Positions 1 through 4,830 of a DNA stretch of 30,719 nt are shown one piece after another. How positions within the stretch are numbered: position 1 is the stretch's first letter; each line of letters begins with the position of its first letter. The notes beneath the pieces were generated by a model, which was not told the origin of the DNA, ran no database searches, and saw only the letters and a list, made by a program, of their open reading frames with translations. The translations under genes were made by a program, and so were the position numbers. This DNA comes from a virus, in IMG/VR virus record IMGVR_UViG_3300009149_000177, positions 1-30,719 of that record; one strand, written 5' to 3'.

Positions 1-1
1 A

Positions 2-385
2 ATAACAACAAGGTCTTCGACAACATATACTAAAAATCGCACAACAACAAATACTAAATCTCGTACATATACCCCGACTTATAATAGACCTAGAACAACA
101 AATCAACAGGGATATAATCGTACAACAAACCAAAATCGAGTAAGTACAACCCCACGTACACAATCACGTACATATCAACGTACAACTCCAACCAGAAGCA
201 GTAGCTCTTATTCAAGACCTACTACACCAAGTAGAAGTTACAGTGCTCCGTCAAGAGCACCGTCAAGAGCACCGTCATATAGTAGAAGTAGCTCACCTTC
301 GAGAAGCAGTTATAGTGCCCCAAGGTCAAGTAGTTCATCAAGTAGGGGTAGTGCTACAAGAAGTTCTTCAAGTAGTAGAAGGTAA
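2..385 (+). CDS. Ser/Arg/Thr-rich low-complexity protein, C-terminus (partial)
   Basis: An open frame enters from the left edge and ends with TAA at 383-385; about 127 codons are visible and the start lies outside the window. The visible part is almost only Thr, Ser, Arg, Pro, Tyr, Asn and Gln. It begins Thr/Asn/Arg-rich and ends in runs of Ser with Arg, with the short repeat SRAP twice in tandem. It is strongly basic and has no hydrophobic core, so it should be disordered. Such tails bind nucleic acid or coat particle surfaces, but nothing here fixes a role. The gene meets the next one tail to tail with no base between the stop codons (385/386). Confidence 0.65.
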   Translation: MTTRSSTTYTKNRTTTNTKSRTYTPTYNRPRTTNQQGYNRTTNQNRVSTTPRTQSRTYQRTTPTRSSSSYSRPTTPSRSYSAPSRAPSRAPSYSRSSSPSRSSYSAPRSSSSSSRGSATRSSSSSRR

Positions 386-808
386 TTATATCCTAAGATA
401 TGGATTCATTAATATTGGACTATGTTCGATATTCCAGACTTTAAAATAAGTATCAAACAATGACTTGATATTTGCACTCCCATAGGGATTCATTGAATGC
501 ACAATGATTACCTTTGGGAGTTCTTCTTTATTATCCATGCAGTAATCAATAAGCCATTTGGCGCAGTGATAACCTGTTTTTTCAAGATTTTCATCGGTGT
601 AATCAAATTCTTGTTTCTTATAATGAACGTCCATGAGGTCATGGTCGAAAGCAATGACTTCTGGTACACCTTTTAGTTGAATCAATGAAATAAAGGCATA
701 GTAATTCCTGACGATAATCCATTCGGGTTCGAGAAAAATCGGAAGTTCCATGTAACTATATGCAGTTGCAGGTCTCCTGACATCATCAAGGAATAGTTTA
801 TAGCTCAT
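386..808 (-). CDS. Cyclic-phosphate-processing receiver-like (cREC) domain protein
   Basis: A 140-residue protein with the pattern of the cREC family: LFLDDVRRP near the N-terminus, AFDHDL in the middle, a TGYHCAKWLIDYC helix, and VHSMNPYGSANI near the C-terminus. That family is a receiver-fold offshoot proposed, from comparative genomics, to act on 2',3'-cyclic phosphate ends of RNA. The conserved Asp and His residues are present. The start at 808 is chosen because ATGAGCTATAA overlaps the stop of the upstream small gene, implying translational coupling; an in-frame ATG at 841 would add 11 residues. It is the last gene of a three-gene minus-strand operon. A tRNA island lies a few hundred bases away, so a tRNA-repair role is conceivable but is inference. 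Confidence 0.72.
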   Translation of the reverse strand: MSYKLFLDDVRRPATAYSYMELPIFLEPEWIIVRNYYAFISLIQLKGVPEVIAFDHDLMDVHYKKQEFDYTDENLEKTGYHCAKWLIDYCMDNKEELPKVIIVHSMNPYGSANIKSLFDTYFKVWNIEHSPILMNPYLRI

Positions 809-953
809 CGCTTTGCCTTTTATCAATATCGGCTTTACCAAGCCTTCTACGCTTCTTTGAGGTGAATCTTTTTAACCATGCAGCACCTGCGTGTGCTCTC
901 CATTCTCCGTTAATATAGGAGTTTTCTTTACTACCAACTCTTGTCTTAGCCAT
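798..953 (-). CDS. Small basic protein, 51 residues
   Basis: A 51-residue frame from ATG at 953 to TAA at 798-800. It begins MAKTRVGSKENSY, has an aromatic/Ala stretch (GEWRAHAGAAWLKRF), then a very basic segment (TSKKRRRLGK). It overlaps the 3' end of the upstream gene by 8 bases and the start of the cREC gene by 11, a gapless arrangement typical of real co-translated phage genes. The basic tail suggests nucleic-acid or ribosome contact. I do not recognise a family. Confidence 0.6.
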   Translation of the reverse strand: MAKTRVGSKENSYINGEWRAHAGAAWLKRFTSKKRRRLGKADIDKRQSDEL

Positions 954-1185
954 TTCTTAATTCCTTTTTTACATTATTCCAGTTTCTTATCCCCTCTAAG
1001 TCTTTGACATTTATCGTGAATCTCGGAATTGTCCCACCTTCAACCTTTTCCATAATAACGATGCTCACATCATTCTGTAACTGGTCCGGGTCGTACATGG
1101 TTGGAGTAATAATTGGTTCCAACTCGTCAATTTCTAAGGATTTAATATACCCCTTGATTCCTATTAATAGTTCTTCTGCGTTCAT
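946..1185 (-). CDS. Hypothetical protein, 79 residues
   Basis: First gene of the minus-strand operon, starting 18 bases downstream of a promoter-like ACTATTTATT. The protein is acidic at its N-terminus (MNAEELLIGIKGYIKSLEIDELEPI), then has an alternating hydrophobic segment (NDVSIVIMEKVEGG, RFTINVKDL) suggesting beta strands, and ends in a basic tail. No signal peptide or membrane segment. No family recognised. Its stop overlaps the next gene's start. Confidence 0.6.
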   Translation of the reverse strand: MNAEELLIGIKGYIKSLEIDELEPIITPTMYDPDQLQNDVSIVIMEKVEGGTIPRFTINVKDLEGIRNWNNVKKELRNG

Positions 1186-1203
1186 ATTATTGTTTTAGGT
1201 CAA

Positions 1204-1213
1204 AATAAATAGT
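1204..1213 (-). promoter_or_regulatory. Phage promoter motif (ACTATTTATT) for the cREC operon
   Basis: Reads ACTATTTATT on the minus strand, 18 bases before the ATG at 1185. It is divergent from the motif at 1269. A host-like TATCTTTG (Bacteroidota -7 type, TAnnTTTG) lies just upstream at 1222-1229, without a clear -33 element. Confidence 0.55.
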
Positions 1214-1268
1214 AACCATTACAAAGATAATATTTATTTTCAGATATCCATCATTCGACAATAAAAAT

Positions 1269-1278
1269 AGTATTTATA
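1269..1278 (+). promoter_or_regulatory. Phage promoter motif (AGTATTTATA) for the receiver gene
   Basis: Exact AGTATTTATA ending 13 bases before the ATG at 1292; the intervening bases are only A, T and C and hold no SD. Confidence 0.65.
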
Positions 1279-1291
1279 ATAAATATCTATT

Positions 1292-1849
1292 ATGAAATTT
1301 AGAAAGATACTTATTGCCGAAGATGACGAAACTAATTACCAGTTAATTCAACAGATATTCGAAAAAACCGGAGCGGAATTGTTGTGGGCAAAAAATGGTA
1401 AAGAAGCCGTGGAACTTTATTCTAAGAACCAAGATATTGATTTGATATTAATGGATATTAAGATGCCAATAATGGGTGGTGAGATGGCTGCAACTAAAAT
1501 AAAAGAAATAAACCCAGATGTTCCAATTATTGGTGTTTCTTCATATGATAAGTATGCATTGGATATTTCATCTGGTCTCGATGCATATGTACAAAAACCG
1601 TTCCTTCCCAATCAATTAGTTAGTGTTATTGAAGGACATATGGAAAACTTAGTTGGTGAATTATTGAAACGAGAAGAAGATAGAGTTAAACAATTGGTTG
1701 ATAACGAGAAAGAAGCTCTTGAAGTATTAAGCGGTGTAGCAGAATTACTTGAATTAACTGATTATGTCAATAAAACAGAATCAATAAAGGTGATGATTAA
1801 ACTTGATGAAATCAAAGATATTTTAAATAAAAAAGGTGAAAGTAGTTAA
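1292..1849 (+). CDS. Response-regulator receiver protein with C-terminal helical module
   Basis: A 185-residue protein. Residues 1-120 form a complete CheY-like receiver: acidic pair D11-D12 (LIAEDDE), phosphoacceptor D55 (LILMDIKMP), Ser at 83-84 (GVSS) and K102 (YVQKP). All catalytic positions are present, so it should accept phosphate. There is no DNA-binding output domain. Instead residues ~122-185 are a charged helical tail (LKREEDR ... EKEALEVLSGVAELLEL) closely matching the C-terminus of the membrane-anchored protein at 26013. The gene is monocistronic with its own promoter motif and diverges from the cREC operon. Receiver function is well supported; the tail's job is unknown, most simply an interaction or oligomerisation module. 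Confidence 0.85.
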   Translation: MKFRKILIAEDDETNYQLIQQIFEKTGAELLWAKNGKEAVELYSKNQDIDLILMDIKMPIMGGEMAATKIKEINPDVPIIGVSSYDKYALDISSGLDAYVQKPFLPNQLVSVIEGHMENLVGELLKREEDRVKQLVDNEKEALEVLSGVAELLELTDYVNKTESIKVMIKLDEIKDILNKKGESS

Positions 1850-1857
1850 TATTAAAA

Positions 1858-2028
1858 ATGCGAAATTGTGAAAAATGTGGACAAGATGAATGGTGGTATG
1901 GAAAAAGAATGGCACTTATTCTCGACCATATTAATGGTGACAACTCCGACCATAGGATAGTGAATCTTAGAATTGTTTGTCCTAACTGCAACGCAACATT
2001 ACCAACACATTGTCGTAAAAATTGTTGA
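1858..2028 (+). CDS. Minimal HNH endonuclease domain (likely remnant)
   Basis: A 56-residue frame starting 9 bases after the receiver gene's stop. It consists only of the catalytic HNH module: CEKCGQDEWW, LILDHINGDN, NLRIVCPNCN, i.e. two Cys pairs and the DH...N...N core. The N-terminal DNA-recognition part seen in the related genes at 3012 and 4156 is missing, and there is no promoter motif in front. The frame ends inside the 3' end of the minus-strand tRNA at 2025-2098. The catalytic residues are intact, so it could still be active, but it looks like the 3' remnant of a homing endonuclease left beside a tRNA. Confidence 0.55.
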   Translation: MRNCEKCGQDEWWYGKRMALILDHINGDNSDHRIVNLRIVCPNCNATLPTHCRKNC

Positions 2029-2098
2029 CCCGACAGGACTCGAACCTGTAATCTTCTCAGTCAAAGTGAGACGTGTTAACCAATTACACTACGGGTCA
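2025..2098 (-). tRNA. tRNA-Gln (anticodon TTG)
   Basis: Cloverleaf on the minus strand: acceptor TGACCCG/CGGGTCA, D stem GTGT/ACAC, anticodon stem TCTCA/TGAGA with loop CTTTGAC (anticodon TTG), T arm ACAGG-TTCGAGT-CCTGT. Discriminator A; CCA is not encoded. The 3' end overlaps the last bases of the HNH remnant on the other strand. Confidence 0.85.
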
Positions 2099-2185
2099 AT
2101 GGCGGGATTTTTGGTCTAATTCTTTGGCGACCTTGGAACTACTAAACCTCGATACAAACAAATCCCAATAAACCTTCTCGTTCAT
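2096..2185 (-). CDS. Possible tiny ORF between tRNAs (29 residues)
   Basis: ATG at 2185 to TGA at 2096-2098, filling the gap between two tRNA genes. The peptide starts MNEKVYWDLFVSRF and continues with SSSKVAKELDQ, which has the flavour of a helix-turn-helix end. No promoter or SD is visible and its stop lies in the first bases of the next tRNA, so it may be chance or a remnant. Confidence 0.25.
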   Translation of the reverse strand: MNEKVYWDLFVSRFSSSKVAKELDQKSRH

Positions 2186-2195
2186 ACCGAACCAA

Positions 2196-2280
2196 TGGTT
2201 GACCTGAAGGGACTCGAACCCTTAAACCTCTCGGTGTCGCCTTCAAAGGGCGATGCATTAGCCAATTCTGCCACAGGTCA
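2196..2280 (-). tRNA. tRNA with TTG anticodon and long (class II-like) variable arm
   Basis: Acceptor TGACCTG/CAGGTCA, D stem GCA/TGC, anticodon stem TCGCC/GGCGA with loop CTTTGAA (TTG by position, i.e. Gln), T arm AAGGG-TTCGAGT-CCCTT, discriminator A followed by an encoded CCA. The region between anticodon and T stems is 13 nt and can form ACC-GAGA-GGT. A long variable arm is normal for Leu/Ser/Tyr, not Gln, so the amino-acid identity is uncertain. Confidence 0.75.
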
Positions 2281-2336
2281 ATATATACTTGACGATAAGT
2301 GCCGAAAAACAACACATTCACCAAAAAATATATTTG

Positions 2337-2409
2337 TTGTCTCGAAGGGACTTGAACCCCTACTCTTCTCCTTCAGAGGGAGTTGTGTTGCCAATTACAC
2401 TACGAGACA
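2337..2409 (-). tRNA. tRNA-Gln (anticodon CTG)
   Basis: Acceptor TGTCTCG/CGAGACA, D stem GTGT/ACAC, anticodon arm CTCC-CTCTGAA-GGAG (anticodon CTG; outermost pair is A-A), T arm AGGGG-TTCAAGT-CCCTT, discriminator A, no encoded CCA. Confidence 0.78.
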
Positions 2410-2486
2410 ATATTAGGGCGGGTGCTCTCGGACGTTACACCTCTTACCTACTCCCATCGGGAGGACAGTGACCCTACTTTACTTTA

Positions 2487-2523
2487 TCATGATAATCTAA
2501 AGTATTACTTCAGATTATCATGA
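2487..2523. repeat. 12-bp perfect inverted repeat
   Basis: TCATGATAATCT at 2487-2498 and AGATTATCATGA at 2512-2523, with a 13-base spacer. It lies just after the end of the broken HNH gene on the minus strand. No T run follows on either strand, so it is not a standard terminator; it may be a processing hairpin or protein-binding site. The 70 bases to its left (2416-2486) hold a 5-bp hairpin CTCCC-ATC-GGGAG and no gene I can support. Confidence 0.6.
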
Positions 2524-2529
2524 ATTAGG

Positions 2530-3012
2530 TTACCCCTTTTTCATGTTTTTCCCACCATGTGTTGGTAGTGTTGCGTTACAATTTGGACACAAAATTCTGA
2601 GATTCTTAAAACGGTGGTCATTACTAATACCATTTTTATGGTCAAGAATCAAACTAATTTTTTCTCCGCACCACCATTCGTCTTATCCACGTTTTTCACA
2701 AATTCGTTTTTTTAATCCTTCGTCATACAATCGATTTTTTAAATGATTAGTGCTCGTATATGTTGAATTCTCCACCATTATTTCAGATAATGGTCTTCGT
2801 TTCAATCTACCCAATTTTTTGTTTACTCTTATCATTTTCTCTTTATTAGTTTCAAAATGACTAATATCAATATCATAGAGTTTAACATATTTTTTTATTG
2901 TACTTCTACTATTACCATGAGTAGACATTCCCAAACCAATTAAAATTTCCGAATAACTTTTCGATTTTTTTACTATGGGTTCAAAATTTTCTTTCTTATA
3001 TTTATTTTTCAT
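2530..3012 (-). pseudogene. HNH homing endonuclease, broken by one in-frame TAA
   Basis: The frame opens at ATG 3012 and reads 109 codons, meets TAA at 2683-2685, and then continues open in the same frame to TAA at 2530-2532 (161 codons in all). The N-terminal part has the recognition pattern shared with the gene at 4156 (KKSKSYSEILIGLGM ... IDISHF). After the stop comes a full HNH core: DEWWCGEKI, LILDHKNG, NLRILCPNCN. The intact relative at 1858 reads CEKCGQDEWW where this gene reads CEKRG*DEWW, so a CAA codon became TAA and one zinc-ligand Cys became Arg. No Met follows for a restart. It still has a promoter motif 17 bases upstream, suggesting recent decay. Confidence 0.82.
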
Positions 3013-3029
3013 TTGTTAATAACGTTTGT

Positions 3030-3039
3030 AATAAATACG
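3030..3039 (-). promoter_or_regulatory. Phage promoter motif (CGTATTTATT) before the broken HNH gene
   Basis: Reads CGTATTTATT on the minus strand, 17 bases before the ATG at 3012. Confidence 0.5.
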
Positions 3040-3057
3040 AACCTAATTTAAAAAAAG

Positions 3058-3132
3058 GGTGGAATGGGGGATTCGAACCCCTCACCGACAGTTTCACGGA
3101 CTGTAATGCTAACCAGTTACACCAAAACCACC
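3058..3132 (-). tRNA. tRNA-His (anticodon GTG), unusual
   Basis: The 5' end GGTGG and 3' end CCACC give the extra G(-1):C73 pair diagnostic of tRNA-His. Anticodon arm ACAGT-CCGTGAA-ACTGT carries GTG. T loop TTCGAAT is normal. Oddities: position 33 is C instead of the near-universal U, and the acceptor stem has two internal T-T mismatches. A run of seven T follows the 3' end, which may aid termination. Confidence 0.72.
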
Positions 3133-3218
3133 ATATATCAAAGAACTATTTACCTGTCGAGCGTTCCCTCTCGAATTCAGATGGTTACTTAATGTAAAGT
3201 ATTACACCACCGTTTTTG

Positions 3219-3293
3219 TCTGAGTGGCAGGATTCGAACCTGCGGACCGATGCTTCCAAGGCATCGTAGTATAGCCATCTGCAATACACCCAG
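3219..3293 (-). tRNA. tRNA-Pro-like (anticodon TGG)
   Basis: Acceptor CTGGGTG/CACTCAG (one G-T), anticodon stem GATGC/GCATC with loop CTTGGAA, T arm GCAGG-TTCGAAT-CCTGC, discriminator A. Anticodon TGG by position. Base 37 is A rather than the G normal for proline tRNAs. Confidence 0.7.
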
Positions 3294-3302
3294 ATAATTT
3301 TG

Positions 3303-3375
3303 TCAACAGGACAGGAATCGAACCTGTACTCAAGTGACCCATGTCACCCGGCTTTCTCCATCTGCCTACCTGTTG
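3303..3375 (-). tRNA. tRNA with abnormal anticodon arm, isotype undetermined
   Basis: Acceptor CAACAGG/CCTGTTG, D arm GGC...GCC and T arm ACAGG-TTCGATT-CCTGT are all good. The anticodon arm is not: GGGTG/CACTT leaves an 8-nt loop (ACATGGGT), and that loop can zip further to GTGAC-ATGG-GTCAC with only four unpaired bases. No placement gives a 7-nt loop with U33. It could be a frameshift-type or non-decoding tRNA, or a decayed gene. Confidence 0.6.
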
Positions 3376-3413
3376 TATGGTATGCTTTCGATACTCTCGT
3401 CTCGATGACGAGC

Positions 3414-3495
3414 AGATTAGGTTGCACCAACCTGTACGTCCTTTAAATCTATGTGGGTTTGCAACCCGCACATAAACCAACTCAGATAACCATCT
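3414..3495 (-). ncRNA. Degenerate tRNA-like element (tRNA-Cys GCA-like)
   Basis: Between two tRNAs the minus strand reads a D-arm-like GGTTATCTGAGTTGGTTTA, then an anticodon-like arm GCGGG-TTGCAAA-CCCAC (anticodon GCA, Cys; one C-A mismatch), then a hairpin AGGT-TGGTGCA-ACCT where the T arm should be. The T loop lacks the TTCRA consensus and the acceptor halves pair only partly. A further hairpin CTCGTC-ATCGA-GACGAG follows at 3396-3412, and GTATGC (3380-3385)/GCATAC (3502-3507) could close the whole block. Either a decayed tRNA-Cys or a structured RNA built from one. Confidence 0.45.
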
Positions 3496-3510
3496 CTACT
3501 GGCATACTTG

Positions 3511-3587
3511 TCGAGTAGGCAGGATTCGAACCTGCGAGTTCTCCACATCCCAAATGTGGCGGGGTGACCTGACTCCCCAACTACTCG
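3511..3587 (-). tRNA. tRNA-Pro (anticodon TGG)
   Basis: Acceptor CGAGTAG/CTACTCG, D stem GGGG/CCCC, anticodon arm CCACA-TTTGGGA-TGTGG (anticodon TGG with G37, as expected for Pro), T arm GCAGG-TTCGAAT-CCTGC, discriminator A. Its 5' seven bases overlap the stop end of the HNH gene upstream. Confidence 0.88.
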
Positions 3588-4156
3588 ATATTATTATCTT
3601 CTTTAAATTTTTTCACATAGTTATCGACAATTAATCTAATTTTCCACCTGAATCTACTATGCCAATATTTATGGTGTGTTGGACATAGAGGAACAAAATT
3701 TTCTGGTTTATTATTTTTATTATTGCCATCATAATGATGTACTTCAACAATTAATTTTTCATCACAACAAACACATTTTTTTTCGTGATGACGAAAACAA
3801 ATTATTCTGTGTGATGATAATCCATTTAATTTATCATCATTTTTATAATTTGGGTTATCATCCCCTGTCCTGAAGAACGTATTAGCACATGAATGAGAAC
3901 AAACAGTTTTCTCTTTACGATGCCCCAATTTTGTTGTGAACCATTTTCCACACACGGGACATTCTTTATCGATAATCACATATTTTCTCATTTTCGATTT
4001 ACCTCTATCGAAATGACTGACATCAATATTGTTTTCAGTAATTATTTCATTTACCTTTCTAAGTCCAGTCCCATTAATGGGAAAACCAAATCCCCTACAA
4101 ACATCACTTTTGCTTTTAGATTTCTTTACGATAACGTTTATTTCACTAATATCCAT
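3581..4156 (-). CDS. Free-standing HNH homing endonuclease
   Basis: A 191-residue protein. N-terminal ~55 residues: a helix-rich recognition segment (KKSKSKSDVCRGFGF ... NNIDVSHF) shared with the broken gene at 3012. Residues ~65-90: a zinc-ribbon-like CPVCGKWF ... CSHSCAN. Residues ~128-165: the HNH core CVCCDEKLIVEVHHYDGN ... NFVPLCPTHH. The gene starts 13 bases after an exact AGTATTTATA, so it is expressed from the phage's own promoter type, and its TAG stop lies inside the 5' end of tRNA-Pro, which the transcript would continue into. Such enzymes spread between phages by cutting near their own locus. Confidence 0.85.
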   Translation of the reverse strand: MDISEINVIVKKSKSKSDVCRGFGFPINGTGLRKVNEIITENNIDVSHFDRGKSKMRKYVIIDKECPVCGKWFTTKLGHRKEKTVCSHSCANTFFRTGDDNPNYKNDDKLNGLSSHRIICFRHHEKKCVCCDEKLIVEVHHYDGNNKNNKPENFVPLCPTHHKYWHSRFRWKIRLIVDNYVKKFKEDNNIE

Positions 4157-4169
4157 AATAACTTTTTAT

Positions 4170-4179
4170 TATAAATACT
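4170..4179 (-). promoter_or_regulatory. Phage promoter motif (AGTATTTATA) for HNH gene and tRNAs
   Basis: Exact AGTATTTATA on the minus strand, 13 bases before the ATG at 4156. The same transcript would run through the downstream tRNAs. Confidence 0.65.
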
Positions 4180-4210
4180 AATTAAATCGTAAAATCAATA
4201 CTTCAAAGAA

Positions 4211-4250
4211 CTTCGGGTTTCGCATACTACCAACTGCGCTACACCCCGAA
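4211..4250 (-). pseudogene. 40-nt tRNA remnant (acceptor stem plus D arm)
   Basis: Minus strand reads TTCGGGG, then GTAGCGCAGTTGGTAG (a textbook tRNA D arm), then after a few bases CCCGAAG. Acceptor halves still pair (TTCGGG/CCCGAA), but anticodon and T arms are missing. TCAAAGAAC occurs on both sides (4203 and 4254) and again at 3138, suggesting deletion or insertion between short repeats. Confidence 0.6.
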
Positions 4251-4263
4251 TACATCAAAGAAC

Positions 4264-4398
4264 CTACTTACTGTTTTCAAGCGTTGCAATTCTGCCTTCA
4301 ACTTTCTTTGCTTTTGCAGGATTGTCTTTATATTGCACTAATTGCATATACAAATTCTTCAATCTTTTTTCCTTACTTTTTTCAGTACCTTTTCCCAT
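4264..4398 (-). CDS. Small basic protein, 44 residues
   Basis: ATG at 4398 to TAG at 4264-4266. The peptide begins MGKGTEKSKEKRLKNLYM and is Lys/Glu-rich and helical throughout, ending RIATLENSK. No family recognised. It lies immediately downstream of the terminator at 4421-4449 and has no AGTATTTATA motif of its own, so it may depend on readthrough. Confidence 0.45.
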   Translation of the reverse strand: MGKGTEKSKEKRLKNLYMQLVQYKDNPAKAKKVEGRIATLENSK

Positions 4399-4420
4399 AA
4401 TTTCTAAACTTTTTAATAAT

Positions 4421-4449
4421 AAAAAAACCCCATCCTTGCGAATGGGGTT
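4421..4449 (-). terminator. Intrinsic terminator
   Basis: On the minus strand AACCCCAT and ATGGGGTT form an 8-bp stem with an 8-base loop, followed by TTTTTTT. It closes the short transcription unit that starts at the motif at 4614. Confidence 0.8.
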
Positions 4450-4482
4450 CCTGTTTAACCTAAAACTTCTCTTCTCGAAAAA

Positions 4483-4557
4483 TTAAGTGTAGTTTCCCCA
4501 TTCAGTCATCACTGGATGCTGTTGCGGTTGGGGTACTATGTTCACTAAATTTTTCAT
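4483..4557 (-). CDS. Candidate 24-residue peptide in a short transcript
   Basis: ATG at 4557 to TAA at 4483-4485. The peptide starts MKNLVNIVPQPQQH and ends EWGNYT: no charge clusters, no membrane segment. It is the only frame of note in a unit with its own promoter motif (4614-4623), a possible 5' hairpin ATGCA-AATATA-TGCAT (4592-4607) and its own terminator. It may be a real micropeptide, or the transcript may act as RNA. Confidence 0.4.
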   Translation of the reverse strand: MKNLVNIVPQPQQHPVMTEWGNYT

Positions 4558-4613
4558 CTTTCAATAATACTAACTATTAATCTTAAACTCTATGCAAATA
4601 TATGCATTAAAAT

Positions 4614-4623
4614 TATAAATACA
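4614..4623 (-). promoter_or_regulatory. Phage promoter motif (TGTATTTATA) for short transcript
   Basis: TGTATTTATA on the minus strand, 56 bases before the peptide ATG at 4557, an unusually long leader for this genome. Confidence 0.5.
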
Positions 4624-4666
4624 AACATTTTACGAAAAAAAACGAAAAAAGTTGCAAAATATGTTA

Positions 4667-4705
4667 TAAAAAATGATTGCACCACAAATAAATCGCAGTG
4701 CAATC
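4667..4705 (-). terminator. Intrinsic terminator of candidate ncRNA
   Basis: On the minus strand GATTGCAC (4705-4698) pairs with GTGCAATC (4682-4675), 8 bp with a 15-base loop, followed by ATTTTTTAT. Confidence 0.65.
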
Positions 4706-4825
4706 ACCAAATTCAAATTTTCGTCAAGTCTCAAATTTTACATAACCACTGTCTGGCGATAAAATTTGAAAACCATTCCTGATTTACTCAGACCTAACTT
4801 AATATAAATTATTAAGCAATGACTT
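4667..4825 (-). ncRNA. Candidate structured small RNA
   Basis: Bounded by an exact AGTATTTATA (4831-4840) and the terminator at 4667-4705, about 150 nt with no ORF over 12 codons. It contains CAAATTTTA (4768-4760), TAAAATTTG (4740-4732) and a third AAAATTTG (4721-4714). The first can pair perfectly over 9 bp with the second, or over 8 bp with the third, so the RNA could switch between two folds. The first hairpin's loop holds CCA...TGG, which can pair again. Start point is inferred from the motif. Confidence 0.5.
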
Positions 4826-4830
4826 TCAAA

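Noticed and set aside
243-449. 68-codon plus-strand frame near the left edge
   Set aside because: Frame-shifted reading of the Ser/Arg repeat gene that then runs into the cREC gene on the other strand.
2195-2471. Overlapping plus-strand frames of 60-73 codons
   Set aside because: They translate the antisense of two tRNA genes; the peptide similarities (DLKGLEPL type) are the well-known tRNA translation artefact.
2416-2480. Possible further tRNA next to tRNA-Gln(CTG)
   Set aside because: Small hairpins exist (CTCCC-ATC-GGGAG), but no T-loop consensus, no D arm and no acceptor pairing could be found on either strand.
3202-3480. Minus-strand 92-codon frame across the tRNA island
   Set aside because: It runs through the tRNA-Pro-like gene, the abnormal-loop tRNA and the tRNA-Cys-like block, so it is not a coding gene.
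3058-3587. CRISPR-like array suggested by regular short conserved blocks
   Set aside because: The recurring GGATTCGAACC-type blocks are T arms of tRNAs at tRNA spacing, not repeats separating spacers.
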